Assembly (NCBI RefSeq): GCF_002085925.2
Contig: NZ_CP053562.1
Location: forward strand, 3,485,501-3,549,500
Origin: Thioclava electrotropha
Lineage (GTDB): Bacteria; Pseudomonadota; Alphaproteobacteria; Rhodobacterales; Rhodobacteraceae
Direction: 5' to 3'
DNA length: 64,000 bases
This document shows, in pieces, positions 56,777 to 64,000 of this stretch (its first letter is position 1; every line of letters begins with the position of its first letter). The position numbers and the translations under genes were made by a program. Under the pieces are notes generated by a model, which worked only from the letters and a program-made list of their open reading frames with translations, did not search any database and was not told the origin of the DNA.

Positions 56777-58131
56777 GCGCTGACCTCCTCGACCACCGGC
56801 AGGTCGTGATTGGCGGCGAAGGTATCGAGCGCGTCGGTGAGGATCGCCATGATCTCGTCGATCTGCGCCTCGGTCACGATCAGCGGCGGGCAGACGAGGA
56901 AATGGTCGCCCTCGTAGCCGCCCCGCGTGCGACGCGAATAGATGATGAGACCGCGCTCATAGGCCAGTTCGACCAGCTCGGTATGGGCGTTCCACTCTTT
57001 CGGCAGAACCTTCATCGTCTCGCGGTCCGAGACCAGTTCGAACGCCAGCAGCAGGCCCTTGCCGCGCACGTCGCCGATGAAGGGATAGCGGTCCATCAGA
57101 CCGGTCAGCCGGGCCTTGAGAACATCGCCCATCCGCGCGGCATTGCCGATCAAGTCCTGCTCTTCCAACTCGTCGAGCACCGCGAGACCGGCCGCGCAGG
57201 CCAGCGGGTTGCCCGCATAGGTGAAGCCATGCAGGAAGCCGCCCGCGTCGAGCAGCGCCTCGACCATGTCGTGACGCGCGACCACGGCGCCCAGCGGCGC
57301 GTAGCCCGCCCCGAACCCTTTCGAGAGCGCGACGATGTCGGGGGTGATCCCCCAATGCTCGGCCGCGAGGAACTTGCCGGTGCGCCCGGCCCCGGTCATC
57401 ACCTCATCGTAGATCAGCAGGATGCCGTATTCGCGGCAGATCTCGGCCACGCGGGTGTAATAGCTGTCAGGCGCCACGAGCGCGCCGGTCGAGGCTCCGC
57501 CCACCGGCTCCATCAGGAAGGCGAGCACCGTCTCGGGGCCCTCCGCCTCGATCTTCTCGCGCAGCATCTCGGCATATTTGATGCCGCGTTCTTCCTCTGT
57601 GAGGTTGTCGCGGTCGAGGTAGCAGGTCGGCGCCGGGATCTTCGGCATCTCCGTGAACATCGGCGCGAATTTCCCGGTGAAGAGCGGGCTGCCGGTCACA
57701 CTCAACGAGCCCATCGTCGCACCGTGATAGGAGGGCAGCCGCGAGATCACCTTGTAGCGGCTCTCCTCGCCCTGCGTGACGGCGTATTGGCGTGCGAGCT
57801 TGATCGCGGTTTCGACCGCCTCGGAGCCGCCGGACACGAAGAACACCTTGTCGAGCCCTTCGGGCATCCGCGCGGCGACCCGTGCCGCGAGATCCTCGGA
57901 GGGGTGCGTGCGGAAATGCAGCCGGTAGCCGAAGGTCGAACGGTCCATCTGCGCCTTCATCTTCTCCAGCACGCGCGGATTGGAATGGCCGATATTGGAG
58001 ACCATCGCCCCCGAGGAACCGTCGATGTAGCGTTTCCCGTTCTCGTCGTAGTGGTAGATTCCCTCGGAGCGTTCGAGGAAGGGCCGCGGCTGGCGCGACT
58101 GGTAGAACAGGTGAGACTTTTCAGCCGTCAT
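56773..58131 (-). CDS. Class III PLP-dependent aminotransferase
   Basis: 452 residues. The PLP Lys is in [17 protein letters not shown] (about 265-280). Also visible are [14 protein letters not shown] (PLP-binding Asp) and [15 protein letters not shown]. Family members use omega- or beta-amino acids, diamines or GABA with pyruvate or 2-oxoglutarate. Fourth-from-last step in the operon: its oxo-acid product could be activated by the adjacent CoA-transferase (inference). Confidence 0.92.
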   Translation of the reverse strand: MTAEKSHLFYQSRQPRPFLERSEGIYHYDENGKRYIDGSSGAMVSNIGHSNPRVLEKMKAQMDRSTFGYRLHFRTHPSEDLAARVAARMPEGLDKVFFVSGGSEAVETAIKLARQYAVTQGEESRYKVISRLPSYHGATMGSLSVTGSPLFTGKFAPMFTEMPKIPAPTCYLDRDNLTEEERGIKYAEMLREKIEAEGPETVLAFLMEPVGGASTGALVAPDSYYTRVAEICREYGILLIYDEVMTGAGRTGKFLAAEHWGITPDIVALSKGFGAGYAPLGAVVARHDMVEALLDAGGFLHGFTYAGNPLACAAGLAVLDELEEQDLIGNAARMGDVLKARLTGLMDRYPFIGDVRGKGLLLAFELVSDRETMKVLPKEWNAHTELVELAYERGLIIYSRRTRGGYEGDHFLVCPPLIVTEAQIDEIMAILTDALDTFAANHDLPVVEEVSA

Positions 58132-58898
58132 TTTGCACCTTCGAGATGTTTGCGCAGGAAATTCCGGGTCCGTTCCTGGGTCGGGTTCTTGAAGACCTGC
58201 TCGGGCGGGCCCTCTTCGACCACGACGCCCTTGTCCATGAACAGCACGCGGTCGCAGACCGAGGCGGCGAAATCCATCTCGTGGGTGACGATGATCATGG
58301 TCATGTGCTCTTGCGCGAGCTTCTTCATGACCAGGTTCACCTCTTCCACCAGCTCGGGATCGAGCGCCGAGGTGGCTTCGTCGAACAGCATCAGTTTCGG
58401 CTTCATCGCGAGCGCGCGGGCAATGGCCACACGCTGCTTCTGACCGCCCGAAAGCTGCGCCGGGTAATAGTCGATCCGCTCCAGCATGCCGACGTGATCG
58501 AGCTGCTCTTCGGCGAGCTTGTTGGCCTCCTTGTCGGAGATCTTCTTCAGCAGCTTCGGCGCCATCGTCACGTTGTCCCGAACGCTGAGATGCGGGAATA
58601 GGTTAAAGTGCTGGAACACCATGCCGATGTCCTGACGCATCTGGTTGATGTGCTTCTCATACTGGTTGTGCGGCAGGGACTTATTCACCTGCACCCCGTC
58701 GAGCCAAACCTCGCCGCCGGTGAGCGGGTCGAGATCGTTGATGGCGCGCAGCAGCGTGGATTTCCCCGAGCCCGAGGGCCCGATGATCGCGACGATCTGG
58801 CCACGCTCCACGTTGAGCGAGATGTCCTTGAGCACTTCCAGCGTGCCGTAGGATTTCTGGGCGTGACGGATTTCGACGAAGGATTTTTTCTCTGTCAT
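58128..58898 (-). CDS. Amino-acid ABC transporter ATPase (GlnQ-type)
   Basis: 256 residues. Walker [14 protein letters not shown], signature [15 protein letters not shown], Walker [15 protein letters not shown], and the HisP/GlnQ-type [14 protein letters not shown]. Polar amino-acid uptake family. Its end overlaps the aminotransferase start (ATGA). Confidence 0.95.
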   Translation of the reverse strand: MTEKKSFVEIRHAQKSYGTLEVLKDISLNVERGQIVAIIGPSGSGKSTLLRAINDLDPLTGGEVWLDGVQVNKSLPHNQYEKHINQMRQDIGMVFQHFNLFPHLSVRDNVTMAPKLLKKISDKEANKLAEEQLDHVGMLERIDYYPAQLSGGQKQRVAIARALAMKPKLMLFDEATSALDPELVEEVNLVMKKLAQEHMTMIIVTHEMDFAASVCDRVLFMDKGVVVEEGPPEQVFKNPTQERTRNFLRKHLEGAK

Positions 58899-58914
58899 GT
58901 CGATATCTCCCGGA

Positions 58915-59571
58915 TCAGCGATAGAGGCGGTTGCGGTTCTCGAACCAGCGGATCACCGCCTCCATGCCGAGATTGATGATGTAGTAGAGGACGGCAGCGG
59001 CCGCGTAGAACTCGAAGGCGCGGTAGGTCTGGCCGATTGCGCGCTGCGCCGAGAGCGTCAGTTCCGACACCCCGATCACCGAGACCAGCGCCGAGTCTTT
59101 CAGAAGCGCGATCATGTTATTGCCGATGGGCGGCAGCACGTCGCGCACCGCCTGCGGCACCACGACCTTGACGAGCGCCTGCCTGCGCGACAGGCCCAGC
59201 GTGCGCGCGGCCTCCATCTGACCCTTGTCCACCGCGAGCATCGCGGTCTGGATCAGCTCGGAGTTATAGACGGCGAAGTGGAAGCCGAGGCCGATCACAC
59301 CTGCCACGAAGGCCGGAAGGTCGATACCGATCTGCACCAGCCCGAAATAGATCAGGAAGAGTTGCAGCAGCAGCGGCGTGCCCATGAAGAGCCAGGCGAT
59401 GAAGCGCACCGGCAGGCGGATGATGGCAGGCGCATAAAGCGCGATCACCGCGAGCAGGATACCCCCGAAGAAGCTCAGCAGGGCCGAGGCGGCGGTGATG
59501 GCGATGGTCCACAGGACACCCAGCAGGAGCGTGCCGTAGAAAGGCGGGATGACGGAGAAATCGAGACCCAT
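58915..59571 (-). CDS. Amino-acid ABC transporter permease (HisM-type) 1
   Basis: 218 residues, about five hydrophobic helices, with the EAA loop [24 protein letters not shown] (20-residue limit: [17 protein letters not shown]). Membrane partner of the GlnQ-like ATPase. Confidence 0.93.
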   Translation of the reverse strand: MGLDFSVIPPFYGTLLLGVLWTIAITAASALLSFFGGILLAVIALYAPAIIRLPVRFIAWLFMGTPLLLQLFLIYFGLVQIGIDLPAFVAGVIGLGFHFAVYNSELIQTAMLAVDKGQMEAARTLGLSRRQALVKVVVPQAVRDVLPPIGNNMIALLKDSALVSVIGVSELTLSAQRAIGQTYRAFEFYAAAAVLYYIINLGMEAVIRWFENRNRLYR

Positions 59572-59618
59572 GGCTCACTCCTTCTCTTGCGGGCGGGAAA
59601 CGAGGGCGGATGCACGGC

Positions 59619-60266
59619 TCATTGGATGCGCACCTTGCGGTCGAGGAACGACACGCCCTTACCCACCGCGGTGATGATGATGAGGTAGAGAACCCCCGCG
59701 AGGAAAAACATCTCGAACGGCTTGTAGGTCGAACCGATGTAGCGTTGCGCGGTATAGGTCAGCTCCACCACCGAGATCGCGGAGACGAGCGCCGTGCCCT
59801 TGATCTGTGCGTTGATATTCACGCCGAGCGGGCGGATCATCAGCCGCAGCGCCTGCGGCAACGTCACCTTTCGGAACGCCTGCGCCTTCGACAGACCCAG
59901 CGTCCGGGCGGCCTCGGTCTGGCCCCGGTCGACCGCGACGATCGCACCGCGCATCGTCTCGGTCATGTAGGCCCCGATATTGACGCCCAGCCCGATCACA
60001 CCGGCCTGAAAGGCATCGAGCTGGATGCCGATCTGCGGGCCGCCGAAATAAAGCAGAAACAGCTGGATCAGCGCGGGCGTGCCACGAAAGAAGCTGACAT
60101 AGGCCGCCCCGATGAAGCGCAGAATGGCAAAACGCGAAAGCCGGGATGCTGCGCCAAGTGCCCCGCAGATGAGCCCCAGCACGATGGTCAGAACCGAAAG
60201 TTCGACCGTGATCACGGCGGCTTTCAGGAAGTACGGATAGACCTTGAGGATTAGTTCGATATCCAC
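59619..60266 (-). CDS. Amino-acid ABC transporter permease (HisQ-type) 2
   Basis: 215 residues with about five helices and the EAA loop ([18 protein letters not shown]). It starts with GTG, supported by aagggga six bases upstream; the ORF to the left in the same frame runs into the creatininase stop and is not needed. Works with permease 1 and the ATPase. Confidence 0.91.
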   Translation of the reverse strand: MDIELILKVYPYFLKAAVITVELSVLTIVLGLICGALGAASRLSRFAILRFIGAAYVSFFRGTPALIQLFLLYFGGPQIGIQLDAFQAGVIGLGVNIGAYMTETMRGAIVAVDRGQTEAARTLGLSKAQAFRKVTLPQALRLMIRPLGVNINAQIKGTALVSAISVVELTYTAQRYIGSTYKPFEMFFLAGVLYLIIITAVGKGVSFLDRKVRIQ

Positions 60267-60276
60267 GGCATTCCCC

Positions 60277-61068
60277 TTAATGATGATCGCGGCGGGACAG
60301 GATGGGCAGCGCGCGCATCTCGCGCACGAGCGCTGTCGTCTCCTCGATCGCCGCTTCCAGAAACGCCTTGCCCGTCTCGGCATCGGCGACGGTTGGATCA
60401 CCCATCGTGCCGTCGGGTGACACAGAGGACCACCAGCGCATCAGCATCGCCTTGCCACCACCGGCCGCCAAATCGAGATTGAAGAATTTGGTGTCGGGAT
60501 CGTGCAGGTTCTGACACTCGGCCTTGTCGAGATCGACAAGCTCGGGGTGCAGATGCTTGTACATCGCAGCTTCGAATTCTCCGGCATGGGCAATGCCGCC
60601 CACTTCGGATTTGCGCAGGCCCTGAATTCGGTCGCTGCACAAGTTCCAATAGGACGCCGAAACACAGATGATGCCGGTGCGGATGACCGTCTTGCGCGCA
60701 GCGAGATCGAGGATCGGGTGGTTCGACCCGTGCGAGTTCAGCAGCAGGATCCGGCGGAAGCCGTGATGCGCGAGGGACTCCGTCACGTCGCAGACGAAAT
60801 TGATCAGCGTCTCCGGCTGAATCCAGATGACCCCCGGAAAGTCCTTGTGATGCTCGTTGAAGCCATAGGGGATCGCGGGCATGACGAAAACTTCGTCGGG
60901 CGCGGCTTCGGCAACGCCATTAGCCACCGCCATTCCCAGAACCGTATCGGTATCGAGCGGCATATGCGGCCCGTGATCTTCCGTTGCAGAAACATTCAGG
61001 ATCACCACACGATCCTTATCCGCGTCACGGACCTGCTCCCAAGTCAGCTTTCCATAGTCGGCGGTCAT
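60277..61068 (-). CDS. Creatininase-family amidohydrolase
   Basis: 263 residues. Metal-dependent hydrolase of the creatininase family: metal ligands in SATEDHGPHMPLDTD (about 28-42), NSHGSNHP (the NGHGGN motif), and AHAGEFEAAMY (the HAGE Glu). Creatininase opens a five-membered lactam ring; other members are FAPy deformylases and inosose hydrolases. Placed second in an amino-compound catabolic operon, it most likely opens or hydrolyses an amide of the transported substrate. The start at 61068 follows aaagga. An upstream frame has no ribosome site. Confidence 0.88.
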   Translation of the reverse strand: MTADYGKLTWEQVRDADKDRVVILNVSATEDHGPHMPLDTDTVLGMAVANGVAEAAPDEVFVMPAIPYGFNEHHKDFPGVIWIQPETLINFVCDVTESLAHHGFRRILLLNSHGSNHPILDLAARKTVIRTGIICVSASYWNLCSDRIQGLRKSEVGGIAHAGEFEAAMYKHLHPELVDLDKAECQNLHDPDTKFFNLDLAAGGGKAMLMRWWSSVSPDGTMGDPTVADAETGKAFLEAAIEETTALVREMRALPILSRRDHH

Positions 61069-61163
61069 CCGTTCGGTGTCCTTTCGGGAATCCATCGAAG
61101 TTTGGGGTGTGGCGGGGCAGCCGTCAGACGACGGACTGCCCACCATTCCTTGGATCGCGCCGA

Positions 61164-61949
61164 TCAGCGGATGTCAGCGCCGATCCACTTCATCGCGATT
61201 TTCTCATAGGTGCCGTCTTCCATCATGGAATCGAGCGCCTTCTGCATCGCGTCTTTCAGCTCGGGATTGCCCTTGCGGATGGCGATGCCCGCACCGATCG
61301 CGTCGGTCTTCAGATCGTCGAGAATGCGGTATTTGTAATCGTTCTTCTTCATCGCGAGGATCGCCGCGATCGAGTCGTTGATGATCGCGTCGACACGACC
61401 GTTCTGAAGCTCGAGGATCAGCTCGGGCAGACCTTTGTAGGTCTTCACGTCATAGCCTTGCTCACGCGCCCACTCTTCGTGCGTCTCGCCCAGAGTCACG
61501 CCGACAGTCACGTCCTTCAGGTCGGCAACGGATTTGATCGGGCTGTCGGGCAGCACGAAGATCGCGCGCTTCGTCGTGTAGTAAGGACCGACGAAATCGA
61601 CGACCTTCTCGCGCTCGGGCGTGATCGACATCGAGCCGACGATGGCGTCGTATTTGTTGGCCAGCAGACCGCCGATGATCCCGTCCCACGCGGTCGTCAC
61701 GATCTCGGTCTTCAGCCCCATGCGCTTGGCGATCTCCTCGCCGATGGCCGGGTCGAAGCCCACGACCTCGTTCGAATCGTTGATGAAGTTGAAGGGCGGG
61801 TAAGCGCCCGACATGGCGATCCGGATCACGCCCTTGTCCTTGAGGCTCTCCAGCTCGTCAGCCGCGGCGAGGCTGGGCAGCGAAATGCCGGTCGCTGCGA
61901 GCGAGCCAGCCCCGAGGATGGTTTTGAGAACGGTTCTGCGGTTGGTCAT
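61164..61949 (-). CDS. ABC transporter substrate-binding protein (family 3)
   Basis: 261 residues. A Tat-type signal peptide (TNRRTVLKTILGAGSLAAT) precedes a family-3 solute-binding protein: VIRIAMSGAYPPFNFIND, GFDPAIGEEIAKRMG (ligand-binding segment) and GSMSITPEREKVVDF. It binds an amino acid or related polar amine and hands it to the two permeases. First gene of the operon. The start at 61949 has aggag. Confidence 0.94.
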   Translation of the reverse strand: MTNRRTVLKTILGAGSLAATGISLPSLAAADELESLKDKGVIRIAMSGAYPPFNFINDSNEVVGFDPAIGEEIAKRMGLKTEIVTTAWDGIIGGLLANKYDAIVGSMSITPEREKVVDFVGPYYTTKRAIFVLPDSPIKSVADLKDVTVGVTLGETHEEWAREQGYDVKTYKGLPELILELQNGRVDAIINDSIAAILAMKKNDYKYRILDDLKTDAIGAGIAIRKGNPELKDAMQKALDSMMEDGTYEKIAMKWIGADIR

Positions 61950-62082
61950 GGATTTCTCCTGTTGGTCATGACTGCGGGCGGCCTTGTTTCCGGCGCGTCC
62001 CGCCACGGCGAGCGCCCCTTCCAGAGCCTCGTTGACGGAAACGCTTGCATGGCGACCGCCATTGCGCAAATAAATAATAGAA

Positions 62083-62097
62083 ATCTTCAATATAGAT
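62083..62097. promoter_or_regulatory. LysR-type operator (ATC-N9-GAT)
   Basis: ATCTTCAATATAGAT, an imperfect palindrome ATC-N9-GAT (T-N11-A class), within the AT-rich gap between the divergent LysR and binding-protein genes. It lies 8 bases before the LysR start, so it could serve both autoregulation and activation of the operon. Confidence 0.65.
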
Positions 62098-62104
62098 CTA
62101 GGCT

Positions 62105-63061
62105 ATGGTCAAGCCCTACGAACAACGTTTCCCCTGGCATCTCGACTGGAACCTTCTGCGCACTTTCATGGTGGTGGTGGAGCAGCGGGGCATCTCCCGG
62201 GCGGCCTATCTTCTGGGGCTTAAACAGCCCACGATTTCGGCCGCGCTCAAGCGGCTGGAGGAACGCACCGGCCACGAGCTGATCATCCGAAAACCCAATG
62301 AATTCAAGGTCACTAGGGCGGGCAACCTGCTCTATCAGGAATGCGCCAAGATCTTCGGCGCGGTGTCGCAGATCCCCTCCCTGCTGGAGACCGGCGCGGA
62401 GGAGCTGCGCGGCCATATCGCGATCACGACGACCTCGCATGTGATCTCGGATCACTACGATGCGGTGCTGCATGATTTCGCCACCGAACATTCGAAGGTG
62501 ACCTTCTCGATGACGGTGGCCGAGAGCGAGGAAGTGGTGAACCGGGTGCAACAGAATCGGGCGAGCCTGGGGATTTGCCTGCTTCACAAGACGCCCGAAA
62601 ACCTCCGCGCGCAGGTGCTCTACCGCGAGTATTTCGGATTGTTCTGCGGCACGCGCCATCCCCTTTTTGACCGCGAGGACATCACCCTCGCCGAAATCGA
62701 AGGCGAGACCTCGGTGTCGTTCCAGACCGAGACCGAGGACGGCCCGCTTCACCCGGTTTCGCTGCTGCGTGCGCGGGCCAAGCTCGCCCCGAGCTGGCGC
62801 GGGGTGTCTTCGAACCTGCACGAACTGCGCCGGATGATCGTGGCCGGCATCGGGATCGGGGCGCTGCCGCTGCATGTCGCGCATCGCGACGTCGAGTCGG
62901 GTCGGCTACGCCAGTTGCCGCCCTATGACGGGTTGCCGATGGTGAATATCTACCTGCTCACCAATCGGCAGCGAAAGCAGTCGAGCGCGGAAGCCGCCTT
63001 CCTCGCGGCCTGCGAAAAAATGATGGCCGAGAGCGACCTGAAAGAGCGGACGTATTACTGA
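62105..63061 (+). CDS. LysR-family transcriptional regulator
   Basis: 318 residues. Winged helix-turn-helix at about 15-75 (RTFMVVVEQRGISRAAYLLG, QPTISAALKRLEER), then a long linker helix and a type 2 periplasmic-binding-protein-like effector domain. Divergent from the ABC transporter/catabolic operon, which it most likely activates in response to a pathway intermediate. ATG at 62105 is the only start that keeps the full winged-helix domain. Confidence 0.92.
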   Translation: MVKPYEQRFPWHLDWNLLRTFMVVVEQRGISRAAYLLGLKQPTISAALKRLEERTGHELIIRKPNEFKVTRAGNLLYQECAKIFGAVSQIPSLLETGAEELRGHIAITTTSHVISDHYDAVLHDFATEHSKVTFSMTVAESEEVVNRVQQNRASLGICLLHKTPENLRAQVLYREYFGLFCGTRHPLFDREDITLAEIEGETSVSFQTETEDGPLHPVSLLRARAKLAPSWRGVSSNLHELRRMIVAGIGIGALPLHVAHRDVESGRLRQLPPYDGLPMVNIYLLTNRQRKQSSAEAAFLAACEKMMAESDLKERTYY

Positions 63062-63070
63062 GAGCACCGC

Positions 63071-63655
63071 TCAGAAAGTCGGCGGGGTCGCGGCCGAGAC
63101 CACCACGCAACGCGCCTTGGCCACGTTCCGGAACCGGTGCGGCAGGCGGCTGTCGAACAGGTAGGCATCGCCCGCGCGCAACAGCTCGGTGGTCTCGCCC
63201 ACCGTCAGCAGCAACTCGCCCTCGATGACGAAACCGCCCTCCTCGCCCTCATGGGCATAGGCCTCCGCCCCGGTATCGGCGCCGGGCTCATAGGTCTCGT
63301 AGAGCAGCAGAATGTTGGTCTGCCCTGACTTGCCCGCCCGCTTGAGCGAAAGCGCATCGAGCGCCGCACCGCCCGAGCGGTAGATCCGGCCCGGGTTGAT
63401 CTCGGTGAGCTCGGAATGCCGGAAGACGAACTTGCCGGGCTCGGAGGGCGTATCGCTGTCGAAGAACTCCGCGAGCGTCGTCTCGAGGATTTCGAGGATC
63501 TTGCGCAGCGAGGTGATCGAGGGAGAAGTCTTGTTACGCTCGATTAGCGAGACCAGCCCATTGGTCACGCCCGACCGCTGCGCCAGCTCGCGCTGCGACA
63601 ATCCCTTGTCCTCGCGGATCGCCCGAAGCCGTCCGCCCACGTCGAATTCGCTCAC
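63071..63655 (-). CDS. XRE-cupin transcriptional regulator (PuuR-like)
   Basis: 194 residues. N-terminal helix-turn-helix (about 8-62; LSQRELAQRSGVTNGLVSLI) and a C-terminal cupin (about 110-190; YAHEGEEGGFVIEGELLL). PuuR-type regulators of this build control polyamine or GABA catabolism. It is divergent from a GabT-like aminotransferase, its likely target. Confidence 0.9.
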   Translation of the reverse strand: MSEFDVGGRLRAIREDKGLSQRELAQRSGVTNGLVSLIERNKTSPSITSLRKILEILETTLAEFFDSDTPSEPGKFVFRHSELTEINPGRIYRSGGAALDALSLKRAGKSGQTNILLLYETYEPGADTGAEAYAHEGEEGGFVIEGELLLTVGETTELLRAGDAYLFDSRLPHRFRNVAKARCVVVSAATPPTF

Positions 63656-63728
63656 CGCAAGCCTCCTGTCCTGTGCCTGTTCTAGAGTGCGGCCGGGCGG
63701 ATTTCCAGCGCGCGCACCTTCGCCATGC

Positions 63729-63766
63729 GTTTAACAAACTAAACATTGCACAGTTATCCGTTAAAC
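63729..63766. promoter_or_regulatory. Inverted repeat GTTTAAC-N24-GTTAAAC upstream of gabT-like gene
   Basis: The two 7-bp arms are exact reverse complements, in an AT-rich patch between the XRE-cupin gene and the aminotransferase gene. A candidate operator for the XRE regulator. Confidence 0.45.
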
Positions 63767-63813
63767 ACTAGCGTCACATCATTCCGTGATTCTCCAGCCC
63801 CTGAGGAGTGCCC

Positions 63814-64000
63814 ATGTCCAGCAATGCCGACCTCGAAACCCGCCGCGCCGCCGCCCTTGCCCGGGGCGTGGGTGTGCAGACCCAGAACTTCGCCGTCTCC
63901 GCCGAGAACGCCACCGTCACCGATGCCGATGGCCGCGAACTGATCGATTTCGCCGCCGGGATCGCGGTGGTGAACACCGGCCACCGCCACCCGAAAGTCA
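63814..64000 (+). CDS. 4-aminobutyrate-aminotransferase-like class III aminotransferase (partial)
   Basis: The first 62 codons, cut by the right edge. [20 protein letters not shown], then [19 protein letters not shown] and TGHRHPKV, the GabT N-terminus that forms the substrate-side loop. A gaggag site precedes the ATG. It is likely controlled by the adjacent XRE-cupin protein. Confidence 0.88.
   Translation, partial: MSSNADLETRRAAALARGVGVQTQNFAVSAENATVTDADGRELIDFAAGIAVVNTGHRHPKV

Overview
This window is chromosomal DNA from an alphaproteobacterium, most likely order Rhodobacterales (family Rhodobacteraceae; a Thioclava-like genus is possible but not proven). The grounds are uniformly high GC, a GcrA cell-cycle regulator, a MipZ division-site ATPase, a PleD-type diguanylate cyclase next to a DUF3572 gene, a class I lysyl-tRNA synthetase and a VPLPA-CTERM exported protein. 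No phage, transposase, rRNA operon or CRISPR array is visible. One tRNA gene (Leu, anticodon UAA) is present.

Left end (1-9.6 kb): an acetate-uptake and activation block on the minus strand. Read 5' to 3' it is acetyl-CoA synthetase (acs), adenylate kinase (adk, start overlapping the acs stop), a DUF4212 small subunit, an ActP-like sodium:solute symporter, a cNMP/CBS/DUF294 signalling protein, a small membrane protein, a single-domain response regulator and a HAMP/PAS protein cut by the window edge. Region 9.6-30.9 kb holds mostly housekeeping and signalling genes: a beta-helix protein, a CHAD protein, lysS, a TerB-like gene, dacB, nadD, an H-NOX-like/HNOBA-GGDEF pair, a DUF4153 membrane protein, a HAD phosphatase, DUF3572, pleD, an ECF sigma factor with its putative anti-sigma and a Spy/CpxP-like sensor, an EF-hand protein, DUF983-NUDIX, a DMT exporter, two small lipoproteins, an aldo/keto reductase and msrB.

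Region 31-52 kb: aidB-like acyl-CoA dehydrogenase, a cupin, ychF, a VOC protein, trpA, an ABC-2 permease, gcrA, a FadL-type porin, rimO, a CAP-domain protein, a K+ channel-like protein, two related small secreted repeat proteins, ettA, an AT-rich orphan gene, mipZ, a probable 46-residue small protein, a VPLPA-CTERM protein, an acyl-CoA synthetase, an MsbA-type ABC exporter and tRNA-Leu.

Right end (52-64 kb): a ten-gene minus-strand catabolic operon. It encodes a polar amino-acid-type ABC transporter, a creatininase-family amidohydrolase, a class III aminotransferase, a two-subunit CoA-transferase, an ArgE/DapE-type deacylase and a thiolase. A divergent LysR regulator with a canonical ATC-N9-GAT operator lies upstream. 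The enzyme set fits uptake of an amide or N-acylated amino compound, its hydrolysis, transamination to an oxo acid, CoA activation and thiolysis; the substrate is unknown. It is followed by an XRE-cupin regulator divergent from the start of a GabT-like aminotransferase.
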